DNA of 25,307 nt from CAZBBC01 sp964489835 (GCA_964489835.1 CAZBBC010000055.1:1-25307), one strand, 5' to 3'. Positions 1-6,835 are shown, numbered from the stretch's first letter. Notes: a model not told the origin generated them from the sequence alone. A program made the numbers and translations.

Positions 1-1
1 G

Positions 2-286
2 CAAACCCGAGGACAGCCATGGCTCGTCAACGCCCTCGCCTCTCAGCTGACCACACGCCATGATGCCCTCGTGGCGGACCGGAAACTGCCCGTGACGCGT
101 GATGCGGTGCTCCAAGCACGGGAGATCGTGATCCAGCGTCGAGATACTCACCTTGACAGTCTGGTGGATCGGCTGAGGGAAGATCGCGTTAAACGAGTCA
201 TCGAGCCGATCCTCATCGGTGATGTGAGCTTTGACGCCACCTTTGATGATGATTTTTCTTATATCTGCAGGAAGCAAATTGTATGA
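2..286 (+). pseudogene. AAA-type ATP-binding protein, 3' fragment (5' end off window, C-terminus lost)
   Basis: The frame is open from base 2 and starts with GQPWLVNALA, followed by a long charged helix and RVKRVIEPILIGD. This resembles the post-ATPase helical part of a widespread family of AAA-type ATP-binding proteins found in many MAG phyla (recognised from memory). In that family the DDDFSY stretch is normally followed by about 100 more residues; here it changes after about base 265 into CRKQIV and a stop. The piece is GC-rich, while everything from about 250 on is AT-rich, and from the same point another frame reads as MauE-like. I infer a recombination, deletion or insertion junction rather than a natural C-terminus. 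The gene is partial at the left edge, so its function cannot be judged. Confidence 0.6.
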
Positions 287-623
287 CTTCGGTAATACCA
301 GTCAATTTTTTAAATTGATTAGTGGTTTCCCATTGGCCATTATCACGGTTTTTTTAGCGGGATTGATCCTGGTGGAGTTGGTATTAAGCGTAGTCGTTTT
401 ACTGGATGGCTATCGGTCATTGGTCATTTATTATTCAATCATTATTATTTTAATCCTATTTATGATCATAAATATCCTGTTCTATTTTAACGGTGTAGAA
501 AATTGCGGATGTTTCGGCACAGCCGTAGCAACACCCCCGATATTCAGTCTTTTTAAAAGCATTTTGCTTGTATTGATCATTTGCCATATAAGAAAAGAAT
601 TGTTGTTAAATCGGACACCTTAA
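231..623 (+). CDS. MauE/DoxX-like redox membrane protein, N-terminus damaged
   Basis: From about residue 8 the product reads FLISAGSKLYDF, followed by three long hydrophobic segments (about 33-57, 64-86, 103-119), the motif CGCFG (Cys92 and Cys94), and a basic tail. This is the layout of the MauE methylamine-utilisation family, four-TM proteins thought to handle disulfide/thiol exchange for periplasmic partners. The usual first helix is cut: the MauE-like sequence begins at the junction with the ATPase fragment near 245-265. An ATG at 231 (or 246/249) would supply a makeshift first helix, but no ribosome-binding site is visible, so the gene may be inactive or coupled to the upstream fragment. 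It lies 97 nt before a thioredoxin-like gene, a common pairing for MauE. Confidence 0.65.
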   Translation: MTPPLMMIFLISAGSKLYDFGNTSQFFKLISGFPLAIITVFLAGLILVELVLSVVVLLDGYRSLVIYYSIIIILILFMIINILFYFNGVENCGCFGTAVATPPIFSLFKSILLVLIICHIRKELLLNRTP

Positions 624-720
624 AACGGAAAAGGAATAAAAAACGGTATGTATATATATATATCGAATGGTTTTTCTGGTGTTTGTTTAAATAAATGTTT
701 GATTGAGAAATAGGTTGAGG

Positions 721-1251
721 ATGAAAATAAAGGGTGTCTTATTATTTTTAATGTCTGCTATGCTGGTGTTCTTACTTATAGACACAAAGAAAACAGATAA
801 TTTTCCAATAGGATCCGCTTTGCCAAATTTAACATTCGAAGGTCTCATGGGAAAAGACAGTATCCAGAACGATTCTTTACAAACAACGGTGATCATCTGG
901 TTCCAACCGGGATGTGGGCATTGCCAATATCAGTTAAATGTAATTGACAAAAATATACAAAAGTTTGGCAACGTCCGGTTGTTTCTCTTATCTGGTGATC
1001 GGGAATCTTTAAAAGAAAATCATCGTATTTCCTGGCCGAACCTGGTTCGGGCCAGAAATGTATTTTTCGGGATTATTGATGAAACAAAATTTATAAACGA
1101 ATTCGGGCCTATGATGACTCCTTCCTTACTAATATTTAATCGCTTTGGAGAATTAGAGAAGAAAATCCAGGGAGAGGTCCGCTTGGAAATGATTTTAAAA
1201 ATTATCGATAGTCTACAAGTTCCGGAACATATATTGAGCGGCCATAATTAA
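721..1251 (+). CDS. membrane-anchored thioredoxin-like protein (TlpA/redoxin type)
   Basis: The product has 176 residues. An N-terminal hydrophobic anchor (about 5-20) directs the rest to the periplasm. The thioredoxin fold is shown by VIIWFQPGCGHC with the active-site pair Cys65-Cys68 and by the cis-proline segment MMTPSLLIF (Pro134). I chose the ATG at 721 with AGG six bases upstream; a TTG at 703 would only add a charged hexapeptide in front of the anchor. It follows the MauE-like gene and precedes two small Cys-containing peptide genes, so disulfide formation or isomerisation in those peptides is a plausible role (inference). It could instead be a general TlpA-like reductase. CGHC is the motif of disulfide isomerase/oxidase-like members as well as of some reductases. 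Confidence 0.8.
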   Translation: MKIKGVLLFLMSAMLVFLLIDTKKTDNFPIGSALPNLTFEGLMGKDSIQNDSLQTTVIIWFQPGCGHCQYQLNVIDKNIQKFGNVRLFLLSGDRESLKENHRISWPNLVRARNVFFGIIDETKFINEFGPMMTPSLLIFNRFGELEKKIQGEVRLEMILKIIDSLQVPEHILSGHN

Positions 1252-1302
1252 TCTTCTTGCCGCGGAGATATTTTAATTCAATCCAATAAAAAGGAGCTAG
1301 TT

Positions 1303-1461
1303 ATGAATTCATTAACTTTTAACGAAATGTCAAAAATCACTGCTGGCGATGAGGTCCTGGAATGCTTTTTTGCCGGGATTATTTTTGGCGCTGCAATCGG
1401 AACTGGCAATATCTTAGCGGCTGCCGGCTCTGGTTTATACATCGCTTCAAATTGTTTTTAA
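1303..1461 (+). CDS. small bacteriocin-like precursor peptide 1 (two Cys, AG leader end)
   Basis: A 52-residue ORF with a clear AAGGAG site (1291-1296) seven bases before the ATG. Residues 1-15 form a short leader ending SKITAG, aligning with the end of the leader of peptide 2 (AEINGG). Residues 16-52 form a hydrophobic core starting DEVLEC, with glycine-zipper spacing (AGIIFGAAIGTG, then AAAGSG) and a second Cys at 51, next to the C-terminus. The two Cys (21 and 51) could close almost the whole core in one disulfide ring. Such cores resemble class IIb/Blp-type bacteriocins by pattern, not by identity that I recognise. AG instead of GG at the expected cleavage point is unusual. Function as a bacteriocin, signal or toxin is inference. 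Confidence 0.7.
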   Translation: MNSLTFNEMSKITAGDEVLECFFAGIIFGAAIGTGNILAAAGSGLYIASNCF

Positions 1462-1497
1462 TTAAAACAGGAATCATTAAAAAAAAGGAGGTTAATT

Positions 1498-1683
1498 ATG
1501 GAAAAATTAATTAATTCAAAAATGACAGTACTTGATAAAAGCCAGTTGGCTGAAATTAATGGAGGTAGTGAACTGCCGGTGTGCGCCGCTCTGGCAGGTA
1601 TGGCTATTGGATCAGCTATTGTAGGAAGCCCATCGGCGCTGTTTTTTGCAGCCGGGTGGATGGCTTTTTGCCTAAGAGGATGA
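1498..1683 (+). CDS. small bacteriocin-like precursor peptide 2 (double-Gly leader, two Cys)
   Basis: A 61-residue product with a perfect AGGAGG (1486-1491) six bases before the ATG. The leader (1-23) is of double-glycine type, ending LAEINGG, as removed by C39 peptidases in class II bacteriocin and microcin-type systems. The 38-residue core begins SELPVC and contains a glycine-zipper hydrophobic stretch (AGMAIGSAIVG), a second aromatic/Ala-rich stretch and Cys58 three residues from the end. The Cys positions in the core (6 and 35) nearly match those of peptide 1 (6 and 36), so the two may form a two-component pair. A hairpin follows at 1716-1749. No immunity protein is obvious; the downstream ABC transporter could serve export or immunity. 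Confidence 0.75.
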   Translation: MEKLINSKMTVLDKSQLAEINGGSELPVCAALAGMAIGSAIVGSPSALFFAAGWMAFCLRG

Positions 1684-1715
1684 GTTTTTGTTTAAATAGA
1701 CATTTTAATGGCTGT

Positions 1716-1749
1716 ATATCTTCCCGGCATTAAATTGCCGGGAAGATAT
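1716..1749 (+). terminator. strong hairpin after the peptide genes (terminator/attenuator)
   Basis: A perfect 14-bp stem (1716-1729 paired with 1736-1749; arm ATATCTTCCCGGCA) closes a 6-base loop. It sits 32 bases after the stop of peptide 2 and 20 bases before the permease start. The following bases are only moderately T-rich, so termination may be partial, which would give more peptide mRNA than transporter mRNA. The stem could also protect the peptide transcript from 3' decay. Confidence 0.7.
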
Positions 1750-1769
1750 TTAAAACATTTAATGATGAT

Positions 1770-3335
1770 ATGCGTCAAATAATACTTCTTTTAAAATTAA
1801 TATATATTATTCAGATAAACCGATTTCATGTTAAAAGCAATTTATATCGGCTTTTTTCATATATCTTTATTGCCTTCATATTATATCAAACAATACTGGT
1901 CAAAATGTTTTTTCCTTATTTTCTGTACAAAACAACAAATATACTATCCTATACGGGTTTGATGTATTTTTTTAGTATTATGTTTTTTTTATGGATCATC
2001 TCCCCAATTGTCTTCGGTATTAAATTATCGCCCGATATTGATTATATAATCATCCGATATTTACCGGTTAGCAGACTCAATTTTGCTCTGGTAAATATGT
2101 TATATGGGTATACAGGAATTGGACCGATTTCAGCGATAATTTTAATTTTTATAATATTAACGGAAATAAACGTTTCCGGACTTCAAATTTTTTTACTAGT
2201 TACTTTAGTGTTATTACTATTTTTTAATATCAGTGCTTCTCTCAGTTATTTTATTACCCATAGACTACAAAAAACAGTCTCCCAACTAAAAACGGCGAAA
2301 ACCGGATTCTGTTTTTTAATTATATTCGTAATGTTTTTTCTGATGTTAAAAAATATTAATGTTTCCTTTTATACAATCATAAAATTTTTACCTCCCGGAT
2401 TAGCCGCATCAGGATTAGAAAGTATTCTATCTAACGACAATCGTCATATTTTAGAATCAATATTCGGATTGTTTATGTATTCCATATTGGCAAATTATTT
2501 ATTTATCTTATCGATCAGGAACAGGGATGTCTATCAGCTATCCACAAGATCATACCGGTTAAAAATAAGAAGCAGATTTTCTTATTTTATGATCTTAGTT
2601 AATCTAATCACCCAATTTATAATCCGCAGTGAAACTATTTTACAATTGTTTGTGGCAAAAGAAATATACTACTATACAACGAATATAAGATTGGTAATAA
2701 CCTATCTCATTTCAATTTTCACAGGTTCATATTTTCTGTTGATACTAATCAGGGACGTCAATCATCCATTTGGGATGATTATTATGATCTTTTGCTTTGT
2801 AAGTGCACTTAATATTGGTTTATATATCAACTCATTCGCCTTTGAATCTGGGGCCGTCTATAATTATTTTATATTTCCTTTGCCAGGCAGATTTGTTCTT
2901 CTCTCGAAAAACATTGCTAATATTATAATATGTACCGTGATTTTTTTAATCATAACAATATATCTTTTATTTAATATTGAAATTCAGATTTCAATAGTGC
3001 AATTCTTTATTTTACTAATACTGTATTTCTTTTCGAATATTTTTGTACAGAGCCTTGGAAATATACTTTCAATCTATTTTCCAATGCGTGTTCCATTCAG
3101 TCAGTGGACAGGAATGTTTAATCCTTTTTATTCAATTGTTTTAGCTTCAGTTTTAACACTGTTGGCACTGATCCCTTCCGCAATCTACTATTTATTTAAA
3201 ATTAATGATTATTACTTTTTAGTTTTATCTCTTGTCTTATTGGGGATTGTCCTAAAACTCTATACAATCATTCTCAGTTACTCAACAAAAAAATTTAGTA
3301 ATAACAGGATGAATATTTTTAATGAAATAATATGA
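1770..3335 (+). CDS. ABC transporter permease, about 12 transmembrane segments
   Basis: The 521-residue product is very hydrophobic. I count roughly twelve membrane segments (about 26-50, 57-83, 105-131, 138-162, 178-194, 230-249, then six more between 275 and 510) with short polar loops. No peptidase or nucleotide-binding domain is fused. Length and topology suggest an ABC-2-like permease in which two six-TM halves are joined in one chain. The gene is strongly AT-rich. The start is the ATG at 1770; its ribosome site is weak. The ATPase gene follows 41 nt after its stop, so the two almost surely form one transporter. The substrate is inferred from context to be the two peptides, by export or by self-protection. 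Confidence 0.75.
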   Translation: MRQIILLLKLIYIIQINRFHVKSNLYRLFSYIFIAFILYQTILVKMFFPYFLYKTTNILSYTGLMYFFSIMFFLWIISPIVFGIKLSPDIDYIIIRYLPVSRLNFALVNMLYGYTGIGPISAIILIFIILTEINVSGLQIFLLVTLVLLLFFNISASLSYFITHRLQKTVSQLKTAKTGFCFLIIFVMFFLMLKNINVSFYTIIKFLPPGLAASGLESILSNDNRHILESIFGLFMYSILANYLFILSIRNRDVYQLSTRSYRLKIRSRFSYFMILVNLITQFIIRSETILQLFVAKEIYYYTTNIRLVITYLISIFTGSYFLLILIRDVNHPFGMIIMIFCFVSALNIGLYINSFAFESGAVYNYFIFPLPGRFVLLSKNIANIIICTVIFLIITIYLLFNIEIQISIVQFFILLILYFFSNIFVQSLGNILSIYFPMRVPFSQWTGMFNPFYSIVLASVLTLLALIPSAIYYLFKINDYYFLVLSLVLLGIVLKLYTIILSYSTKKFSNNRMNIFNEII

Positions 3336-3376
3336 CAGGTCAAAAGTTCTGTGAATAAATATAAATGGGAGAATCA

Positions 3377-4156
3377 ATGTTAAACACAGTGGTTGTAAAA
3401 AATTTATGCAAACAGTTTAATCAAGTTTTCGCGGTTGACAATATCTCTTTCCAGCTGGGAAAGGGTCAAATTCTAGGAGTCGTCGGGCCAAATGGTGCCG
3501 GAAAAACAACCTTAATTAATCTTATGGCCGGTATATATACTCCTGATGCTGGCACCATTGCCTACTTTGGTTCTTCGTTTAATACAGATGCGGTAGATAT
3601 TAAAAATCGATTGGGAATTTTACCGGATAAACTGGGACTATTTGAAGAGTTAAAGGGAGAAGAATATTTATATTTTGTTTCAAGAATTTATGGTCAGTCA
3701 AAAACGGAGACTAAAAAGTATATCGATGAATTGTTTTATTTTATGGATATGGAAGAGGAAAAAACTAAATACATTTACCAATATTCTACCGGAATGAAAA
3801 AGAAATTAGCTCTTGCCGCCGTCCTTATTCATTCCCCTGATATTATAGTACTGGACGAACCATACGAGAGTATTGATCCGATAGCAATAGACAATATCAA
3901 TACTATCATAAAGAAAATGACCGGCAGGGGTGTTACAGCGGTTATCACTTCTCAGATACTGCCCAATATAGAAAAAATTTGTACCGATATTTTAATCATT
4001 GATAAGGGCAAAAAAATTTTAGAAGACAAAATTTCCAATATTCATTTATATATGAGTAAGAAAATTAAAAAGGGTATCAATTCATCCCTGGAAGAGTTGT
4101 TCATTAATCTGATGAGAGAGGAAAAGAAAGAGAAAAAATTGTCCTGGATCAGCTAG
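3377..4156 (+). CDS. ABC transporter ATP-binding protein with atypical H-loop
   Basis: A 259-residue nucleotide-binding subunit with Walker A GPNGAGKTT (37-45), a signature STGMKKKLALA (about 137), Walker B IIVLDEP (156-162) and the following D-loop region. It belongs to the NatA/CcmA-like ABC-2 class. The ATG at 3377 is preferred over 3365 because GGGAGA lies just upstream of it. Oddity: the H-loop switch position, normally SSH or STH, reads TSQ here (Gln193, codon CAG), so the His that aids ATP hydrolysis is replaced. Other nucleotide-binding motifs are intact. It is the last gene of the + strand locus, facing a convergent - strand operon. Confidence 0.9.
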   Translation: MLNTVVVKNLCKQFNQVFAVDNISFQLGKGQILGVVGPNGAGKTTLINLMAGIYTPDAGTIAYFGSSFNTDAVDIKNRLGILPDKLGLFEELKGEEYLYFVSRIYGQSKTETKKYIDELFYFMDMEEEKTKYIYQYSTGMKKKLALAAVLIHSPDIIVLDEPYESIDPIAIDNINTIIKKMTGRGVTAVITSQILPNIEKICTDILIIDKGKKILEDKISNIHLYMSKKIKKGINSSLEELFINLMREEKKEKKLSWIS

Positions 4157-4298
4157 TCGAGACGATTCATAGCGCGGTAAACTGCAAGTATCTAAAGTGC
4201 CTAAAATAACTTTGTTAATCGCCCCAGCGATCCCTGCCTGCCGCAAGGACAGTTCCCCGGGGTCTCGCCCAAGTTGGATAATAAAGTCTGCCTTCGCG
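4157..4298. other. convergent intergenic junction
   Basis: 142 bases lie between the end of the + strand ATPase gene and the end of the - strand isomerase-like fragment. Composition shifts here from AT-rich to GC-richer. I see a short CCCCGGGG palindrome but no clear terminator, tRNA or complete ORF. A - strand frame reads through it (about 4082-4312) but its product is not recognisable and it overlaps the ATPase gene. Confidence 0.5.
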
Positions 4299-4568
4299 CT
4301 ATACTTCTTCAATGATTTTGAGCCCCAGGGCCTTGCCGAATTCTTTCAGCGGTTCTTTGACATCGCCATACACCATCACCCGATGCCAGCCAAACCGGTC
4401 CCATTGATAGAAAAGTTTTTCAATATCGCCACGTACTTCCGCGACCAATTTTGTCCGGCAACCGCGCTCGCTGTCCAGTGTGCCCAGCGCCTTGGCCTGG
4501 TGGAGGATTAATTCCTTAACCAATCTCCCATATCTTTCGAAAATGTTGCTCAAGGAAGAGCTTTTCAA
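4299..4568 (-). pseudogene. C-terminal fragment of a sugar-isomerase-like protein (possibly fucose/arabinose isomerase type)
   Basis: The 89-residue frame starts at a TTG directly after an in-frame TAG. It contains GCRTKLVAEV and FGWHRVMVYGD followed by a C-terminal helix ending KALGLKIIEEV. From memory this matches the C-terminal end of L-fucose/L-arabinose isomerase-like proteins, where an RT..VEV strand and an FGWH/GFHH..YGD segment close the protein. The rest of such a protein (300 residues or more) is missing upstream, where the URO-D gene ends 77 nt away. It is most likely a gene remnant at the end of the operon. A free-standing small protein cannot be excluded, as the frame is clean. 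An alpha-L-fucosidase at the other end of the operon fits a fucose link. Confidence 0.45.
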
Positions 4569-4571
4569 CTA

Positions 4572-4597
4572 CCGGTGAAAAGAAGAAGATTCACCGG
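4572..4597. repeat. inverted repeat between URO-D gene and isomerase fragment
   Basis: An 8-bp perfect stem CCGGTGAA/TTCACCGG (4572-4579 and 4590-4597) with a 10-base purine-rich loop on the + strand. It lies downstream of the URO-D gene stop on the - strand. No T-run follows, so it may be an mRNA-stabilising hairpin rather than a terminator, or a trace of the event that truncated the isomerase gene. Confidence 0.45.
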
Positions 4598-4645
4598 ATA
4601 GAGATCTTCTCGTATCCCTCTAAAGTCACCTGGTCATTTGATGTT

Positions 4646-5767
4646 TCAAATCTGACCGTGATCTTCCACGAGGTCGCGCATGAGTGCTATCCGTTGTTCC
4701 TCCGCCCCCGGCGGGACCTGATCGCCCGCGCTTGCGATAAATCTGAAGGTCTGTTGCTTCTGCCCCAGCCACTCCAGAACCTTTGCCTCGAATACCTCCA
4801 CCGGGGTTCCGGGTAACCATAGGTCCGGTGAGATTCCGCCGGAAAGGATGAAATCATTCCCTGCTTCAGCCCGGCATTCTCCGGCTGACAGATCGCCCAT
4901 TGGTGTGGGCGTGACCGCATCTGCGCAGTCTGCACCCGTGCTACAAATCATCTTAATGGCGCCCTTTAGTTTTCCGTCAATATGAATGGCCACATACTTG
5001 CCCGAACGGTGCAGGCGACGGATCGCTTCTTCATAGAACGATCGAGACCACTCGTCGAAAAACGAAGGTGGTTGAATATCACTGGAAAAATTATCCCCCA
5101 TGATAACTACTTCTGCCGGTGATTCGCACAACAGGTCGACGAGGCAGAGATTATTCTGATTGACGGCATCCACGACCTCATGAAGGAGGCGCGAATAGTC
5201 GAGTGTTGCATACACGGTTGCCTCAATACCCATCCAGTAGTTCAGAAGATGTCCCATGGCACTGTATCCCGGCGAAATGTACACAACCCCATCGGCACCG
5301 ACATAGTCCCGCCACTGCTCATATCTGTCCCAATGTGAAACAAATGTGCGCCTGCCCATGGCCTCCCCGAATACCAGCAGATCTTTCTCATTGTGGATTC
5401 CCCACTGGCTGATGCCCCAGGCATAGGTCTGCTCCTCCCAGACACGCGCTCGCTCGATGCAGCCCTGTGACGTCTCAAAACGCCAGACGATCTCAGGGGA
5501 ACCATTCCTGTCCCGCTTGTGGGTGTTAACCTTGACATCTTCCGGATAGGAAGTAGTGTAGAATGCGGCCAGGTTAGGCATGTAGAACCCCGCACCGATC
5601 TTTTTATGAAAGTCGATCAGTTCGTACTCAGGTTGGGAATAATACGCCGACAGATCCCAGGGTCTCTTGTAGCGGTGATAGAACCAGTGGGAGAGGTCCA
5701 GCATGTAGGGAACGACGTCAGGCGTTTGCCCCCGGTACACAGCAAGGATTCGCTCACGTAGCGTCAT
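4646..5767 (-). CDS. uroporphyrinogen decarboxylase (URO-D)-family protein, methyltransferase-like, copy 1
   Basis: A 373-residue protein of the URO-D/MtaA-CmuA superfamily (COG0407-like): N-terminal TLRERILAVYRGQTPD.VP, a central GDNFSSDIQPPSFF segment (about 224-237), and a late strand with HIDG (262-265). True URO-D makes coproporphyrinogen III; the MtaA/CmuA branch moves methyl groups to or from corrinoids using a zinc bound partly by an HxCG motif. Here the Cys is Asp, so neither canonical activity is assured. Members next to sugar-catabolic genes are widespread but uncharacterised. The start overlaps the PHP gene stop by 4 nt (ATGA), indicating translational coupling. It differs clearly from copy 2 in this operon, so the two are not a recent duplication. 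Confidence 0.8.
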   Translation of the reverse strand: MTLRERILAVYRGQTPDVVPYMLDLSHWFYHRYKRPWDLSAYYSQPEYELIDFHKKIGAGFYMPNLAAFYTTSYPEDVKVNTHKRDRNGSPEIVWRFETSQGCIERARVWEEQTYAWGISQWGIHNEKDLLVFGEAMGRRTFVSHWDRYEQWRDYVGADGVVYISPGYSAMGHLLNYWMGIEATVYATLDYSRLLHEVVDAVNQNNLCLVDLLCESPAEVVIMGDNFSSDIQPPSFFDEWSRSFYEEAIRRLHRSGKYVAIHIDGKLKGAIKMICSTGADCADAVTPTPMGDLSAGECRAEAGNDFILSGGISPDLWLPGTPVEVFEAKVLEWLGQKQQTFRFIASAGDQVPPGAEEQRIALMRDLVEDHGQI

Positions 5768-6648
5768 GATTCCCCGATGAAAAGATTGTTGGTCCAGGCA
5801 CGATGTCCTTCTTTATCTTCGATCTCCACATAAACATACGCCCAGTCCTCTGGGATAGAGATACTGAAATCGGTGAGCAATGGCCCGTCAAAGGATCCGA
5901 TTCTCCTGCCATTCGAACCGGGTCCCACCAGCCGCATAAACCGGATCGGTGACGTTGTCATCGACAATTCGGCGCCATCGACTGTGATCGATTGAATTTC
6001 CGGACCACAACTTGAGTAGAAATTACCACATTTTATGGCATCCATGATCTTCAGACGGGTGCATTCTTCAGCATTGACCACAATCCAACCGCCGTTCCAA
6101 CCGGGATGGTCCGGTCTCAAATGGGCATCGTCGACCGCAAAAGCCAGGACATTGGGATTCTTGCCCAGAAGGGCATCCCAGTGAACCAACCCGTTACTCT
6201 TACCGTTGAGCCATTGACAGACATGGTTATACACCTCAACACCATCAAAAGGCCAGCGGAGACAGTCGTCCAGAGAATTCCCGCACCAGTGAGGATGGGC
6301 AAGAATGAGCATAGCTCCCTGCGCACGGGCGGCCTCCAGTCCGGCGACAAAGCCGTTTTGAGGTGTAACTCCTTTCAACGTACCAAGACATAGGACATGA
6401 AAACAGGCTCCTGTCGTGTCCTGACCGTCAATCTCGACACCATCAAGCCACAGCAAGGGATATGACTCCCGATCCGCCGCGGTATCTGACGGCAGCCAAT
6501 GGTCTGTGCGGAACAGAAAATCATATCCCGCGGACGCATACAATTCAGCTAACTCTGCAAAGGATTTACCACCGTCGGACATAGTGCTATGCAGATGCAC
6601 ATTCCCTTTGAACCATTGACCCAAAGTACGATAACGAAAAGTCTTCAT
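5764..6648 (-). CDS. PHP-domain metal-dependent phosphoesterase-like protein
   Basis: A 294-residue protein starting MKTFRYRTLG, preceded by GAGAGG. A TTG further upstream (6693) is open but lacks a ribosome site. PHP motifs are in order: NVHLHSTMSDG (His18, His20, Asp25), FRTDH (Asp49, His50), a DGVEIDG strand, ILAHPHW, and AVDDAHL. These supply the usual trinuclear metal site. The C-terminal 90 residues form a beta-rich tail ending in a VEIEDKEGHRAWTNNLF strand, as seen in PHP proteins of the CehA type. The likely reaction is phosphoester or other ester hydrolysis; the substrate is unknown. It is coupled to the downstream URO-D gene by a 4-nt overlap and sits in a sugar-related operon. Confidence 0.85.
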   Translation of the reverse strand: MKTFRYRTLGQWFKGNVHLHSTMSDGGKSFAELAELYASAGYDFLFRTDHWLPSDTAADRESYPLLWLDGVEIDGQDTTGACFHVLCLGTLKGVTPQNGFVAGLEAARAQGAMLILAHPHWCGNSLDDCLRWPFDGVEVYNHVCQWLNGKSNGLVHWDALLGKNPNVLAFAVDDAHLRPDHPGWNGGWIVVNAEECTRLKIMDAIKCGNFYSSCGPEIQSITVDGAELSMTTSPIRFMRLVGPGSNGRRIGSFDGPLLTDFSISIPEDWAYVYVEIEDKEGHRAWTNNLFIGES

Positions 6649-6693
6649 TGTTCCTCTCATCCAATGTGGCGTTTCAGCCGTTGGCGAATTCAA

Positions 6694-6835
6694 TCAACGT
6701 TGATTAACAGCACTTTCATCCAGAAATATTATTTCCCATAAGTGTCCATCTATATCTTGAAAACTGCGTCCATAAATCCATCCATCCCTGGTCCTGAGAT
6801 TCTTTAGTCTCTGTTTCGCCAGATTCAATCGCTGT
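6694..6835 (-). pseudogene. C-terminal remnant of a VOC/glyoxalase-family gene
   Basis: Reading the - strand between the two neighbouring genes gives an open frame that ends RDGWIYGRSF, then QDIDGHLWEIIFLDES, and a TGA at 6694-6696. GRSFxDxDGHxWE is the hallmark C-terminus of vicinal-oxygen-chelate (glyoxalase/bleomycin-resistance-like) proteins, including the metal-ligand Glu. Only about 30-47 residues remain, and the frame runs directly out of the stop region of the upstream URO-D gene, with no start codon or ribosome site. I infer a deletion that removed most of a VOC gene that once lay between the URO-D and PHP genes. Confidence 0.65.

Noticed and set aside
640..665. A TATATATATATA tract before the thioredoxin-like gene as a possible promoter or repeat
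   Set aside because: It is a simple AT dinucleotide run in an AT-rich intergenic stretch; no specific promoter boxes can be supported.
687..896. A - strand ORF over the thioredoxin-like gene
   Set aside because: It is the antisense shadow of a gene with clear CGHC and signal anchor features.
4157..4298. A possible tRNA or attachment site at the border of the peptide locus
   Set aside because: No cloverleaf arms, T-loop sequence or direct repeat with the other border could be found by eye.
4082..4312. A - strand ORF of 76 residues across the ATPase end and the convergent gap
   Set aside because: It overlaps the real ATPase gene, lacks a ribosome site and gives no recognisable protein pattern.
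4626..4820. - strand alternative frames at the 3' part of URO-D copy 1
   Set aside because: They are overlapping frames rich in Arg/Gly with no domain pattern, while the main frame reads as a full family protein.
5203..5412. A + strand ORF opposite URO-D copy 1
   Set aside because: It is rich in Cys/Pro/His with no family likeness, and antisense to a strong gene.
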